Shown here: positions 52,136-61,644 of the stretch, piece by piece | How positions within the stretch are numbered: position 1 is the stretch's first letter | Layout: every line of letters starts with the position of its first letter | Source: Luteibacter aegosomatis | GTDB taxonomy: Bacteria; Pseudomonadota; Gammaproteobacteria; Xanthomonadales; Rhodanobacteraceae | Length of the DNA stretch: 64,000 nt | Direction: 5' to 3' | NCBI RefSeq assembly: GCF_023078455.1 | Contig: NZ_CP095740.1 | Coordinates: 2,468,001 to 2,532,000 of the forward strand | Position numbers and translations under genes: made by a program | Notes under the pieces: generated by a model | Told to the model about the DNA's origin: nothing | Seen by the model: the letters and a program-made list of their open reading frames with translations, nothing else | Database searches by the model: none

Positions 52136-52209
52136 GGCGACGTTTGAATCCTGCGCTGTCTGGTCCCGCAAACGGGATGCGGCTCCCGAGGAAGGCGCAT
52201 CCCGTTCCC

Positions 52210-53163
52210 TTACTTCCTGTCGGCGAGGAAGTCCACGATGACTTCGTTAAAAGGCGCGGCGCATTCCTCGGGCACCCAGTGGCCGCAGTTGGGCAGCACC
52301 ACGCCCTTCATCGAGGTGGCGTACTTAGCCAATTGGTCGACCTGGAACTGGCCGACCGATACCTCGCTGCCGCCGCCGATGGCCATCGAAGGTACGGTGA
52401 TCTTCCGCTTGAGCAACGGCGCGTTACGCTTTTCCGTCTCGTTGAGCGCCCTGTAGTACTCCATGGCGGCGTGCAACGAAACCGGCTTCGCGTACGACTT
52501 CGCGTACATCGCGAAGAGCTTCGGCGTGAAGACCTCCTTGTTGACGGCGTGCGCCAGGATGAAATGCTTGAAAAACGCCAGTTCGCGACCGGCGATCAAC
52601 GTCTCGGGCAGGTTGTCGCCCGCGGCGAAGAAACTGAAGTGCCACACGAGCGACTCGCCCCTGGGCGTAAATGCCGGGAACGTATAGATGCTCTCATCCG
52701 GGATCGGCGCCTCCATGAACACCACGTGTTTGAAGTCGGCCTGGTTCTCGACCACCATCGGATAGGTGTTCCAGTTACCGATGTCGTGGGACACGAGGTC
52801 GAACGGCGCGTTCGGACTGAAGGCCTTCGCGAATGCGTGGATCGTCTTCGCCACGTCCTGCCCGGCATACGACTTCGGCGCACTCGACATCCCAAGGCCC
52901 GGCAGGTCGATGGCGATCACCGTATGGTCTTTCGCCAGGATGGGCATGAGCTGGTGCCACTCGTACCAGGTTTGGCCGAATCCATGGACCAGCAACACCA
53001 TCGGGCCCGAGCCGCCCTTGAGATAGTGGATCTTCACGCCGTCGACGTCCTTGAACGCCGGCGTGAAACCTTCCGGTGCCGGGAATTCTTCCGCGGCGAA
53101 CGCCGGCAAGGCAAACATGAGGGCGAACGCGACCGTCACCCGCTGGATCAAACGGCTGATCAT
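52210..53163 (-). CDS. Exported epoxide-hydrolase-like alpha/beta hydrolase
   Basis: 317 residues with a signal peptide ([23 protein letters not shown]). [14 protein letters not shown] is the oxyanion loop, the nucleophile is D127 in VSHDIGN, and the late histidine is in [12 protein letters not shown]. The Asp nucleophile places it with epoxide hydrolases or dehalogenases, here periplasmic. It lies 24 bases downstream of the MFS gene, in the middle of the TetR-linked run. Other related exported hydrolases in the window are at 21895 and 60580. Confidence 0.9.
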   Translation of the reverse strand: MISRLIQRVTVAFALMFALPAFAAEEFPAPEGFTPAFKDVDGVKIHYLKGGSGPMVLLVHGFGQTWYEWHQLMPILAKDHTVIAIDLPGLGMSSAPKSYAGQDVAKTIHAFAKAFSPNAPFDLVSHDIGNWNTYPMVVENQADFKHVVFMEAPIPDESIYTFPAFTPRGESLVWHFSFFAAGDNLPETLIAGRELAFFKHFILAHAVNKEVFTPKLFAMYAKSYAKPVSLHAAMEYYRALNETEKRNAPLLKRKITVPSMAIGGGSEVSVGQFQVDQLAKYATSMKGVVLPNCGHWVPEECAAPFNEVIVDFLADRK

Positions 53164-53187
53164 GGGAGTCTCCTGGTTGAATACACG

Positions 53188-54375
53188 TCAGGCGGGCTGT
53201 CGCGCGCCTCCGGCGCGCACGAGCACCGCGATGCAAAGGGCGACGGTCACCAAGGCGAAGGCGCTCGTCGCCCATCCGAGGGCTACCATGCCCCAGCGAT
53301 CGATGGTCCAGCCGCCGGCGAAGGCACCCAGTGCGATGCCGAGATTGGCGGACGACAGGTTCAACGTCATGGCGAACGCGGGCGCATGGCCTCCGGCCAG
53401 CGTGACGCGTACCTGGCTCAGGGTGACGCTCGCCGTATGCGCGATGCTCCACGTACCCAGCGGCACGACCGCGAAGGCGATCGTCGAGGGGACGAGCCCG
53501 AGCACGTTCGTGGCCAGGACCAGCAGGATCACCACCGCCGCCGTCGCCTGCACCGGTATGCGATCGGCGACGTGCGCCGCGGCGGCGTTGCCGAGCAAGC
53601 CCGCCGCGCCGAAGAGAAACAAGGCGATCGCCACGCCACCGGCGCCGAGGCCCAAATGGCCTTCGAGCCAGGCGCCGAGGAACGTGTAGGAGGAAAACAT
53701 CGCGGCGAACAGCGCCACGGAGAGCGCCAGGTGCATGAGGAACACCGGCTGCCGGAGCAGGTCGAGCTGTTGCGCCCGCGATGCCTGCACGATCGGCCGA
53801 CATGTCGGGAAGCGAAACCACACCAGCAGCAACACGGGCAACGACACGACGATCAGGGCCATGAAGGGCGCGCGCCAGTGTCCGCCCTGCGCCAGCGCGA
53901 TGCCTGCCGGCAGTGCCACGAGCACGCCCAGCACGAAGCCGACGTTGGCCTGCGCGAGGGCCTTCCCCCTCTGGTCGTGCCGGGCCAGCGTGGTAACCGA
54001 CGCGGCGCCCACGCTGATGAACGCCGGCAAGGCCGCGCCCTGCACGGCGCGCGCGGCGAGCATGAGCGTGATATTCGGCGCGACCACCATCACCACGTTG
54101 CCGGCCGCGAAAAGCACCAGCGTCGCCGCCAGCACGTGGCGCGGTTGCCAGCGGCTGGCCAGCAGCGTCACGCCGGGCCCGGCCACCGCGGCGGAAAAGG
54201 CGAACACCCCGGTCAGGCGCCCCGCTTCGGCGAGCGAGGTGTCCAGCTCGGCGGCTACCAGCGGCAACAACCCCACGACGATGAACTCGGTGGCGACCAC
54301 GAGCGTGATCGCCGGAGCGAGCATCCATATCACCCTGCGAAGGACCGCGTCCTGGCCCGTGGCCACCGTGTTCAC
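53188..54375 (-). CDS. MFS transporter (DHA1-type)
   Basis: 395 residues from GTG 54375, which overlaps the SDR stop (GTGA). Twelve spans; TPAITLVVATEFIVVGLLPLVAAELDTSLAEAGRLTGVFAF is the typical start of sugar-efflux/chloramphenicol-resistance-like MFS pumps. It is part of the SDR-MFS-hydrolase-monooxygenase run, so it may export the product or the toxic compound handled by those enzymes. Confidence 0.92.
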   Translation of the reverse strand: MNTVATGQDAVLRRVIWMLAPAITLVVATEFIVVGLLPLVAAELDTSLAEAGRLTGVFAFSAAVAGPGVTLLASRWQPRHVLAATLVLFAAGNVVMVVAPNITLMLAARAVQGAALPAFISVGAASVTTLARHDQRGKALAQANVGFVLGVLVALPAGIALAQGGHWRAPFMALIVVSLPVLLLVWFRFPTCRPIVQASRAQQLDLLRQPVFLMHLALSVALFAAMFSSYTFLGAWLEGHLGLGAGGVAIALFLFGAAGLLGNAAAAHVADRIPVQATAAVVILLVLATNVLGLVPSTIAFAVVPLGTWSIAHTASVTLSQVRVTLAGGHAPAFAMTLNLSSANLGIALGAFAGGWTIDRWGMVALGWATSAFALVTVALCIAVLVRAGGARQPA

Positions 54376-55112
54376 GCGTTGGCTCCGCCGTCGACGGTCA
54401 ACCCCGTGCCGTTGATCGAACGGGCTTCATCCCGCGCGACGAAGGCGACGAGGGCGGCGACGTCCTCCGCGCGGCCGTAACGCTTGATCGCCATCCGGTT
54501 GAGCTGCGCGGCCGAACGCGGGCCATCGATCGGATTCATGTCGGTGTTCGTCGAGCCCGGGTGCACGATGTTCACCGTGATGCCGCGCGGGCCCAGGTCG
54601 CGCGCCAGGCCCTTGGTCCAGCCGATCAGCGCGGCCTTGCTGGCCGAATAGAGGCTCGTGCCCTCGGCCGGCACGCGCTCGGCGAGATTGCTTCCCGTCG
54701 AGATGATTCGGCCGCCCTCGCCCATGTGGCGGATGGCGGCTTGCGAAGCCAGGATCACCGAACGGACGTTCACCGCGAGGGTGTCGTCCACGTCCTGCAG
54801 GGACATCGATTCGATGGGGCCGCCGCGGATGATGCCCGCGTTGTTCACCAGGATATCGAGGCCGCCGAAGGCATGGGCGGCGCTGTCCACGGCCCGCACG
54901 ACCGAAGCCGGGTCGGCGGCGTCCATCTGGATCGCCACGGCGCGCCGTCCCTGTGCTCTTATCTCGTCGACGATGGCACTCACGGCGAAGGCCGACTTCT
55001 CGTAGCCGAGCGCGACGTCGGCACCTTCCGCGGCCATCCGCCGTGCGATGGCGGCGCCGATGCCGCGACTGGCGCCGGTCACGAACGCCCGCTTTTTCTC
55101 CAGTGGAAACAT
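54372..55112 (-). CDS. SDR family oxidoreductase
   Basis: 246 residues from ATG 55112 (MFPLEKKRAFVTGASRGIGAAIARRM). Classical SDR with TGASRGIG cofactor loop, NNAG at 90-93, and active-site Y155-S-A-S-K159. The upstream frame to 55172 is not used. First gene of the minus-strand run; it is divergent from the TetR gene, with a dyad (55122-55147) between them, so this promoter is likely TetR-controlled. NADP(H)-dependent reduction of a carbonyl is expected. Confidence 0.94.
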   Translation of the reverse strand: MFPLEKKRAFVTGASRGIGAAIARRMAAEGADVALGYEKSAFAVSAIVDEIRAQGRRAVAIQMDAADPASVVRAVDSAAHAFGGLDILVNNAGIIRGGPIESMSLQDVDDTLAVNVRSVILASQAAIRHMGEGGRIISTGSNLAERVPAEGTSLYSASKAALIGWTKGLARDLGPRGITVNIVHPGSTNTDMNPIDGPRSAAQLNRMAIKRYGRAEDVAALVAFVARDEARSINGTGLTVDGGANA

Positions 55113-55121
55113 GGGAACCTC

Positions 55122-55147
55122 ATTTGTATAATGACTGCTACACAAAT
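55122..55147. promoter_or_regulatory. TetR operator candidate
   Basis: Imperfect dyad with arms ATTTGTATA and TACACAAAT (8 of 9 positions complementary) 8 bases apart, in the 89-base space between SDR (start 55112) and TetR (start 55202). It is AT-rich against a GC-rich background and overlaps the likely -10 of the SDR. Confidence 0.6.
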
Positions 55148-55201
55148 TAGGCCGGCGGTTTTTCGCTGTCAAGAACTTTCTGTAGTGACTGAGATAGAAT
55201 T

Positions 55202-55834
55202 ATGAAAACGGCGCCTCCGACGCGCGGCCGACCGCGCGGCTTCGACAGGGACAAGGCCCTCGCCAAGGCCATGGAACTCTTCTGGGACAAGGGCTACGAG
55301 GGCGCGTCGATGGCCGAGCTGACGTCGGTCATGGGCATCGGCGCACCGAGCCTCTACGCGGCGTTCGGCTCCAAGGAAGAGCTGTTCCGCCAGGCCGTGG
55401 ACCTGTATTGCGACACCGAGGGAGGCATCATCTGGCGCAACGCGCTGGCGGCGCCCACCGCGTTCGAATCGGTGAAGGCGTTCCTCATGACCACGGCCCG
55501 CGAATTCACTCGCGCGGACAGGCCACGCGGTTGCCTGGTGATCCTCTCCGCCCTTCACGCGACCGAGTCGAGCGCGACGGTGCGCGCCGAACTCACGGCC
55601 AAGCGAAGGCAATGCATCCGTGTGCTCGCCGATCACCTGGGAAGCGGCATCGAACGCGGCGAGATCGCGCCGGGCACGGATCTGGAAGGCCTCGCCCGCT
55701 ACTACCTGACCGTGCAGCAAGGCATGTCGATCCAGGCCCGCGACGGCGCCGACCAGCGAATGCTCGAAGTGATCGCGGAAGCGGCCCTGGCGTCATGGGC
55801 TCCCATGACGGGCGCGACGACCGCCCGCCCGTAA
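55202..55834 (+). CDS. TetR family transcriptional regulator
   Basis: 210 residues. The helix-turn-helix is at ~15-60 (ALAKAMELFWDKGYEGASMAELTSVMGIGAPSLYAAFGSKEELF), followed by a ligand-binding helical domain with the TetR_C-type sequence RGCLVILSALHATESSATVRAEL. It is divergent from the SDR-MFS-hydrolase-monooxygenase run and probably represses it until a toxic compound binds. The ligand is unknown. Confidence 0.95.
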   Translation: MKTAPPTRGRPRGFDRDKALAKAMELFWDKGYEGASMAELTSVMGIGAPSLYAAFGSKEELFRQAVDLYCDTEGGIIWRNALAAPTAFESVKAFLMTTAREFTRADRPRGCLVILSALHATESSATVRAELTAKRRQCIRVLADHLGSGIERGEIAPGTDLEGLARYYLTVQQGMSIQARDGADQRMLEVIAEAALASWAPMTGATTARP

Positions 55835-55875
55835 CGGCACACGACGACCGGCGAAAGCGGCGGCCTGCCCGGCGA

Positions 55876-57582
55876 TCATGCGCGGCGCAGGATCAGGTTC
55901 CTCCAGGTGGGCCGCGGCCCGCGGAAATCGACGGCTTCGCCGTCGCTGGTGAAGAACAGTCCTCGTTCGTGTTCGTCGACCAGTTTGACGCCGTTGATGA
56001 AGAGGTAGCCGTTGCGCCGGTCGAGCAGCACGTCCATCGACGGCTTGCCCCATTGGTCGACGACGTACTTTCCTTCATAACCGGACCAATGGGCCGCGTC
56101 GGGGCCCTTCGGATCGTCCGGACCGTCGTTGTAGTCCAGGCCGGCTTCGCCTTCGCTGCATTCGAGATGGGCCGGCATGCCGTCGGACGGAGCGCTGAAG
56201 CGCCACTCCACCCATTCCCCCGTCTTGTCCCTGGTGAAGAACGTATCCTGGTCGACGGCGATCAGCGCACCGTCGACCTCCAGGGCCTCGGACCGGAAAC
56301 GGAGGCCGTCGCCGTCCTCGCCGATGACGGCCACGAGGTTGCGACCGACGTAGTCGCCCCGAACGGCTTTCCTTACGGTCGGCGCTGGCTGGATGGGGGC
56401 GATGGCGTCGACCGCGAGCCTCGGGCGCCTGGCGCCGAAGCGCGCGGCGAGGAGGCCGTCGATCAGTTTTTCGCCGAAGCGGTACGGTGCCGAAGCGGAC
56501 CGGTTGAACAGCGCCGCCCATGCCAGCCGGGCCTCCGGGCAATAGACGAAGACGCAACCGAAGCCGAAACCACCGCCCTTGTGGCTGAGGATGCGAACGG
56601 GCGTATCGCCATAGCGCGCTTCGTTCCGGATCACCCCCAACCCGTAGTCGCCGCCGAGACCGAACCCGTGCATCTCCTTCCATAGGCGCTCGTCCAGCAG
56701 CGCGGTACCGGCTCGTCGGCCCTGGTCGAGATGGAAGGATGCGTAAGTCGCCATGTCCCGCGCGCTGATATACACGCCCCCGGAAGCGACCAGGGGCGTG
56801 ATCCGCGGTACGGCGTCGTAGCCTTCGACGTGGCCGACGGCCCGGTTCGGGTTGGCGGTGTAGGTCGTCGCGTCGGCCGTGGCCTCATGCATCGCCAGGG
56901 GGTCGAAAAGCTTCTCACGCAACCATTGGGCATAGCTCATGCCGGTGCGCTCCTGCAGGATGAAGCCGGCCAGGTCGAACCCGAGATTGGAATAGCGATA
57001 GCGGTTGCCGACCGGATGGCGAAGCCAGGTCTGCGCGATGCTGTGGACATGCTCGGCGAAACCCTCCGTGCCCGGCACGTAGTTGTTGCCGACGGGGGCT
57101 TCGTGCGTGAAGCCGGCACGGTGGCTGAGCAGCAGGCGCAGCGTGATCCGGTCTTGCGGCTTCGCCTCGAAACGGCTGTTGACCCGGAACCAGGGAAGAT
57201 ATCGGGATATCGGCGCGTCGAGATCGAGCAAGCCCTGTTGCACGGCCAGCAGCACTCCCACGGCGGTGAAGTTCTTGGAGGTGGACTGGATGCTGAAGAT
57301 CGTCGTCTCGTCCACCGTCCTGGCCTTGCTGCCGCCGGTGCTGCCGAACCCTTCCACCCAGACGGGCTTTCCGTTCTCCAGCAGGCACACCGCGGTGCCT
57401 TCCACGCCGTGGGCCGTCATCGAATCGACGATGGCGGCGCGCTCGGCCAGGGCGAGCGCACCCAGCGAGGGCGCGGGCGACCGGGACCACGCATCGCCCG
57501 GTTCAGCGGCGCCGACGACGCCGATCGCCATGCCGGTCGCGGCCTGGATGAGGAACTGCCGGCGTTTCTGGTCGTGCGTCAA
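55876..57582 (-). CDS. Tat-exported serine hydrolase (beta-lactamase-related)
   Basis: 568 residues from TTG 57582 (AGGAG 8 bases upstream), where the start overlaps the M61 peptidase stop (TTGA). A twin-arginine signal (KRRQFLIQAA) exports it. It is a class C beta-lactamase/DD-peptidase relative: S100-x-x-K103 in SIQSTSKNF, YSN near 198-200 and HKG near 339. The C-terminal ~180 residues form an additional beta-rich domain. Probably an esterase or peptidase in the periplasm; it is encoded with an M61 peptidase, so the two may act on the same substrate class. Confidence 0.9.
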   Translation of the reverse strand: MTHDQKRRQFLIQAATGMAIGVVGAAEPGDAWSRSPAPSLGALALAERAAIVDSMTAHGVEGTAVCLLENGKPVWVEGFGSTGGSKARTVDETTIFSIQSTSKNFTAVGVLLAVQQGLLDLDAPISRYLPWFRVNSRFEAKPQDRITLRLLLSHRAGFTHEAPVGNNYVPGTEGFAEHVHSIAQTWLRHPVGNRYRYSNLGFDLAGFILQERTGMSYAQWLREKLFDPLAMHEATADATTYTANPNRAVGHVEGYDAVPRITPLVASGGVYISARDMATYASFHLDQGRRAGTALLDERLWKEMHGFGLGGDYGLGVIRNEARYGDTPVRILSHKGGGFGFGCVFVYCPEARLAWAALFNRSASAPYRFGEKLIDGLLAARFGARRPRLAVDAIAPIQPAPTVRKAVRGDYVGRNLVAVIGEDGDGLRFRSEALEVDGALIAVDQDTFFTRDKTGEWVEWRFSAPSDGMPAHLECSEGEAGLDYNDGPDDPKGPDAAHWSGYEGKYVVDQWGKPSMDVLLDRRNGYLFINGVKLVDEHERGLFFTSDGEAVDFRGPRPTWRNLILRRA

Positions 57583-59534
57583 GGGAGGGGCTCCTGGTTC
57601 GTGTGAGGGGATGGGGAACGACGTGGCGCGAGCAGCTTTTGCAACACGTCCGGGGTGCCGGCAAGCCGCCGCAGGTGGGGCTCACGCAAACCCGCGTGCC
57701 ATTCGAGTTCGACCGTGCGGGTCACGTCGGCATAGGCCAGTCGCAGCCCGATCGGCGTACGGGACGATTCACCGTCGCGTAGCGCACTCCGCAGGGATGC
57801 CACCGACCATGCACGGTCGTCGATGCCGACGATGCGCCAGCCGCTGGCCATGCCGTGTCGGGCGGCGATGGAGCCCGAGGCGACGTCCTGGATCGTTCCT
57901 TCACGGTCGATCCAGACGCCGAGCGTGGACGAAAAATTGAACGTGCCGTTGTCCTGCTGGACGAGCTCGGCGAACGGGTTGGGGACGTCGTCGTAAGCGA
58001 TGTCCCACCCTGCCCCGCGAAGGCCGGCCAGGGGATCCGATGCCGCCACCCGATCGACGCGCGATGCGAAAAAGCCCTCCCAATCCAGCGCCGCCGTCTG
58101 GTGGAGTGCCTTCGTGACGTCGTCCATGTCATAGGCCGAGACGTCCATGGGCGCACCGCGCTGCGCGAAGAACAGCCGGCAGAAATCGTCGAGCGATCGC
58201 GCTCCGTGCGTGACACGGCGGATGAGTACGTCCGCCTCGAGCCATACGAGCATGCCTTCGTTGTAGTAATCGGCACCCCGGCGATCCGCGCTGCCTTCGA
58301 AGGGCGCATCCGCGAAGCCCGGAATGGCGGTGGCCGTGTCGGCGAGGCTGCGCCACATCCTCCCCGGACGGCCGTACTGCAGCTGGGCAGCGACGTAGGC
58401 CAGGTAATCGAGCGTCTGCTCCCGCGAGGCGAGCCCGCTTCGTGCGGGAAGCAGCACGTCGCCGTAGTACCGGGTCAACCCCTCGTAGATCCACAGGAGG
58501 TGATCGTCGACGGGTGACTGGAAGTTGCGCGTGACCATTCCCGCAGGCCGCCTGAACTTCCCGTTCCAGGCATGGAACAGTTCGTGCGGAAGCACGGTCC
58601 ATCGATACGCCCGCGACGCGTCGCGGAAGAAATCCGCGGCCTCGCGCACGTCGGCGCTGTCGCGGTGTTCGGTGCCGTCGTGCGTCAATACGTCACTGAG
58701 CGCGACGAGCCAGGTGTAATCGGCTCGCGAGGGCGGGCCGACGACCGCCACGGTCTCGTCCATGAGCCGGGCGAGCGTGTCCACCATGCCTTGCCGCACG
58801 TCCAGCGCGGCCGTATCGTCCGCGGCGATCCAGAGCGTGGCACGTGCGGCCTTCGTCGGAATCGCGACGGACCTGACGTGCTCGCCCGCCAGGATAGGCG
58901 AGTCGACCAGTCGCGAGAGCGGCATCTCGGGCAGCGTCACCGTGCCGTCGGCTGTCCGCGTTCCCTTTATGGCGCCGTCGTACGCCCAGCCCGCGGGCAG
59001 CCGGAAGCTGGCCCGGACGGGAAACGTGTCGGCAGGAGCGTCGGCCGGATACAGCAGGAGCTGGCCGAACAGGAGTGCCTGCAGATGGGGCGTGACGTTG
59101 GGCGACTTTCCGAACCCGGCACCGAAGGAAGCAAAGGGCGACACGTAGTCGGCGTCGATGTCCAGGGTACTCACGCCCGGCGGGATATCGAGGTGGAACG
59201 CGAAGGCGTCGTCGACGTCCCTCTTCCACGCGATGTCCCGGCCGCCCGCACGCATGCGCAATTCCATCAGTTGCGTGATCGGTCCGTTGGGCCGGTGCTC
59301 CCCGGGCACCCATTTGGGGTACGCAAGGGTCAAGGGACCCGGGGTAACGGGCAGTGACAGATGAGCATGCTGCCGCCGCGACAGGACATCGGTGGCATCC
59401 ACGCGCAGTTCCATCCCGTCCCGCGCCGAAGCCAGCATGGGCGCAAGCATGACCAGCGCCAGCAGGCGTCCGACCGAACGGATCGAGCGTGGAACGTACG
59501 ACGGGAAACGGGACGGCATCGACGACATCGGCAT
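57579..59534 (-). CDS. M61-family exported metallopeptidase with PDZ domain
   Basis: About 651 residues from ATG 59534 (59528 and 59519 are alternatives; no clear ribosome site). Signal-like N-terminus (SIRSVGRLLALVMLAPMLASA). HELFHAWN carries the zinc motif (H317, E318, H321), and LLWIYEGLTRYYGDVL supplies the third ligand, as in glycyl aminopeptidases of MEROPS family M61. A PDZ-like domain near the end (TLGVWIDREGTIQDVASGSIAARHGMASGWRIVGID) is usual in this family. Translationally coupled to the serine hydrolase gene. Confidence 0.9.
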   Translation of the reverse strand: MPMSSMPSRFPSYVPRSIRSVGRLLALVMLAPMLASARDGMELRVDATDVLSRRQHAHLSLPVTPGPLTLAYPKWVPGEHRPNGPITQLMELRMRAGGRDIAWKRDVDDAFAFHLDIPPGVSTLDIDADYVSPFASFGAGFGKSPNVTPHLQALLFGQLLLYPADAPADTFPVRASFRLPAGWAYDGAIKGTRTADGTVTLPEMPLSRLVDSPILAGEHVRSVAIPTKAARATLWIAADDTAALDVRQGMVDTLARLMDETVAVVGPPSRADYTWLVALSDVLTHDGTEHRDSADVREAADFFRDASRAYRWTVLPHELFHAWNGKFRRPAGMVTRNFQSPVDDHLLWIYEGLTRYYGDVLLPARSGLASREQTLDYLAYVAAQLQYGRPGRMWRSLADTATAIPGFADAPFEGSADRRGADYYNEGMLVWLEADVLIRRVTHGARSLDDFCRLFFAQRGAPMDVSAYDMDDVTKALHQTAALDWEGFFASRVDRVAASDPLAGLRGAGWDIAYDDVPNPFAELVQQDNGTFNFSSTLGVWIDREGTIQDVASGSIAARHGMASGWRIVGIDDRAWSVASLRSALRDGESSRTPIGLRLAYADVTRTVELEWHAGLREPHLRRLAGTPDVLQKLLAPRRSPSPHTNQEPLP

Positions 59535-59623
59535 GGGGATGGGGCACGGCCTACGATAAGGCGGGTGGGCCGGAAAGCCTTGAATCCACTTGACCCCTCC
59601 CGGACCCACGGTCACCATGGGGA

Positions 59624-60310
59624 ATGACCTGCGACTGCATCGCACCGACGCTGCCTGGGAAGCTGCGTCACCCATCGAACGAAAAGCTCGGCCGCCACCG
59701 CCACGATTGCGGCTTCGCGGCGGTCGTGCTGAGCGGCAGCTATACCGAAGCCGGCGACCGCGGAAGGGTGTGCGTGTCTCCGGGGGACGTGGTGTTCCAT
59801 GGCGCTTACGAGTCACACAGAAACGATGTCTCGCTTTCCGGTGCGGATGTGCTCGTCGTTCCGTGGCATGGCGGCATCCCGTCCTCGCTGGGCCGCATCG
59901 ACGACGTCGATGCGGTGGTACGGGCGTTCGAGAAGGGCGTCGATGCGGCGGCACGCGCGATCGCACAGGCCGTGACCTGCACCACACTCGCACCGATGGA
60001 CTGGCCCGACCGCCTCGCGGACGCCATTCGATGCGACCCTTTCCTCCATCTGGAAACCTGGGCGGAACGGCACGGCCTTCGCCCGGAAACGGTCAGCCGT
60101 GGCTTCCGCAAGGCCTACGGCGTGACGGCCGTCGCATACCGGGCACGCATCCGTACGCTCCGCGCGCTCGATGCCATGGCATCGTCGCGCTCGCTCGTCC
60201 AGATCGCCGCCGATTGCGGATTTTCCGACCAGGCCCATCTGACGCGAAGTTTCAGCGCGCTTACCGACGCCTCGCCTTCCGCCTGGCGCAGGCGCCTGGC
60301 CCGAAGCTGA
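59624..60310 (+). CDS. AraC family transcriptional regulator
   Basis: 228 residues, start at ATG 59624 (ATG 59617 is in another frame). N-terminal cupin-like sensor (HDCGFAAVVLSGSYTEAGDRGRVCVSPGDVVFH), C-terminal AraC HTH (LETWAERHGLRPETVSRGFRKAYGVTAVAYRARIR; QIAADCGFSDQAHLTRSFSALTDASPSAW). It is divergent from the M61/serine hydrolase pair (90 bases apart) and precedes the exported hydrolase at 60580, with 269 bases between. Either could be its target. Confidence 0.9.
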   Translation: MTCDCIAPTLPGKLRHPSNEKLGRHRHDCGFAAVVLSGSYTEAGDRGRVCVSPGDVVFHGAYESHRNDVSLSGADVLVVPWHGGIPSSLGRIDDVDAVVRAFEKGVDAAARAIAQAVTCTTLAPMDWPDRLADAIRCDPFLHLETWAERHGLRPETVSRGFRKAYGVTAVAYRARIRTLRALDAMASSRSLVQIAADCGFSDQAHLTRSFSALTDASPSAWRRRLARS

Positions 60311-60579
60311 CGCCGGAAACCGTCGTTCGAACAGAAGCCGCGCATATTGCTGCCTTACGCAGTTTTCTTTCCGCGACGCATCCGTCTAACGTGGTGGCTA
60401 TCGTCCGCCGTGGTGAACGTTGCGTCCGGGTCGTCGCGACTTCCTTTCCCTGGATGCAAGACATACATTTTCCGCCACGGGCTTCAGGGTTCCAATGTGC
60501 AATACGTTTGGTCACGCTTGACTGTTCAATGGTCGAGCGGGTCGATGTTTCACTTTTCACAATCATTGGGAGGATGGTC

Positions 60580-61590
60580 ATGAGCAACAAAGATAAGGTC
60601 GAGGTCGTCAGCGAATCGCGCCGGAAGGTCATGGTCGGGGCCGGTGCGGTGGCTGCCGCCTCCGTGGCGATTCCCCTGCTCGCTTCGGAAGGCGCGGCGA
60701 ACGCCGCCGCCAAGACGGCGCATTCGGCCGGAAGCCGCCCGACCAGCGGCAAGGTGCTGACGAAGGACGGCGTGGAAATCTTCTACAAGGACTGGGGTCC
60801 GAAGGATGCCCAGCCGATCGCCTTCCACCATGGTTGGCCGCTGTCGTCCGACGACTGGGACAACCAGATGCTGTACTTCCTCAACCAGGGTTACCGCGTC
60901 GTGGCGCACGACCGTCGCGGCCACGGCCGTTCCACCCAGGTGGATTTCGGCCACGACCTCGACCATTACGCCGCCGATGCCTCGGCGGTGGCCGAATACC
61001 TCGACCTGAAGAACGCCATCCACGTCGGCCACTCGACGGGCGGCGGTGAAGTGGTCCGCTACGTCGCGAAGTACGGCCAGCCGCAGGGCCGCGTCGCCAA
61101 GGCCGTGATCATGGCCGCGATCCCGCCGCTGATGCTCAAGACCGCGAACAACCCCGGCGGCACGCCCATCGAGGTGTTCGACGGCTTCCGCAAGGCGCTG
61201 CTCGACAACCGCTCGCAGTTTTACCTCGATGTGGCGTCCGGTCCGTTCTACGGCTACAACCGCGCAGCCAACAAGAACGACAAGACCATGCAGGGCAATA
61301 TCCAGAACTGGTGGCGCCAGGGCATGATGGGTGGCGCGAAGGCCCATTACGACGGCATCAAGGCCTTCTCCGAAACCGACCAGACCGACGACCTCAAGGC
61401 CCTTACGGTGCCGGTGCTCGTGCTCGCCGGCGACGACGACCAGGTCGTTCCGTACAAGGACGCCGCGGAACTGCAGGGCAAGCTGATCAAGAACGCTACC
61501 GTCAAGATCTACCCGGGCTACCCCCACGGCCTGATGACGACGCATGCCGACGAGATCAACGCCGAAATCCTGAAGTTCATCAAGAAGTAA
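60580..61590 (+). CDS. Tat-exported haloperoxidase-like alpha/beta hydrolase
   Basis: 336 residues from ATG 60580 (GGGAGG 6 bases upstream; ATG 60574 is too close to it). A twin-arginine signal ESRRKVMVGAGAVAAASVAIPLL leads to a cofactor-free chloroperoxidase-type hydrolase: FHHGWPLSSDDWDNQM, VVAHDRRGHGRST, nucleophile S152 in GHSTGGGEV, then VLAGDDDQVVPY and YPHGLM for Asp and His. These proteins act as esterases or perhydrolases. A strong terminator follows directly. Confidence 0.94.
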   Translation: MSNKDKVEVVSESRRKVMVGAGAVAAASVAIPLLASEGAANAAAKTAHSAGSRPTSGKVLTKDGVEIFYKDWGPKDAQPIAFHHGWPLSSDDWDNQMLYFLNQGYRVVAHDRRGHGRSTQVDFGHDLDHYAADASAVAEYLDLKNAIHVGHSTGGGEVVRYVAKYGQPQGRVAKAVIMAAIPPLMLKTANNPGGTPIEVFDGFRKALLDNRSQFYLDVASGPFYGYNRAANKNDKTMQGNIQNWWRQGMMGGAKAHYDGIKAFSETDQTDDLKALTVPVLVLAGDDDQVVPYKDAAELQGKLIKNATVKIYPGYPHGLMTTHADEINAEILKFIKK

Positions 61591-61607
61591 GTCGCAAAAC
61601 GATCGGG

Positions 61608-61644
61608 GGCGCTGCGCGATGCCTGTCCGCAGCGCCTTTTTTTT
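61608..61644 (+). terminator. Rho-independent terminator
   Basis: Stem GGCGCTGCG / CGCAGCGCC with an 11-base loop followed by eight T residues, 18 bases after the hydrolase stop. Confidence 0.92.

Noticed and set aside
52126..54480. 784-residue plus-strand frame
   Set aside because: Antisense to hydrolase and MFS genes, extremely rich in Arg, His, Gln and Glu; no domain.
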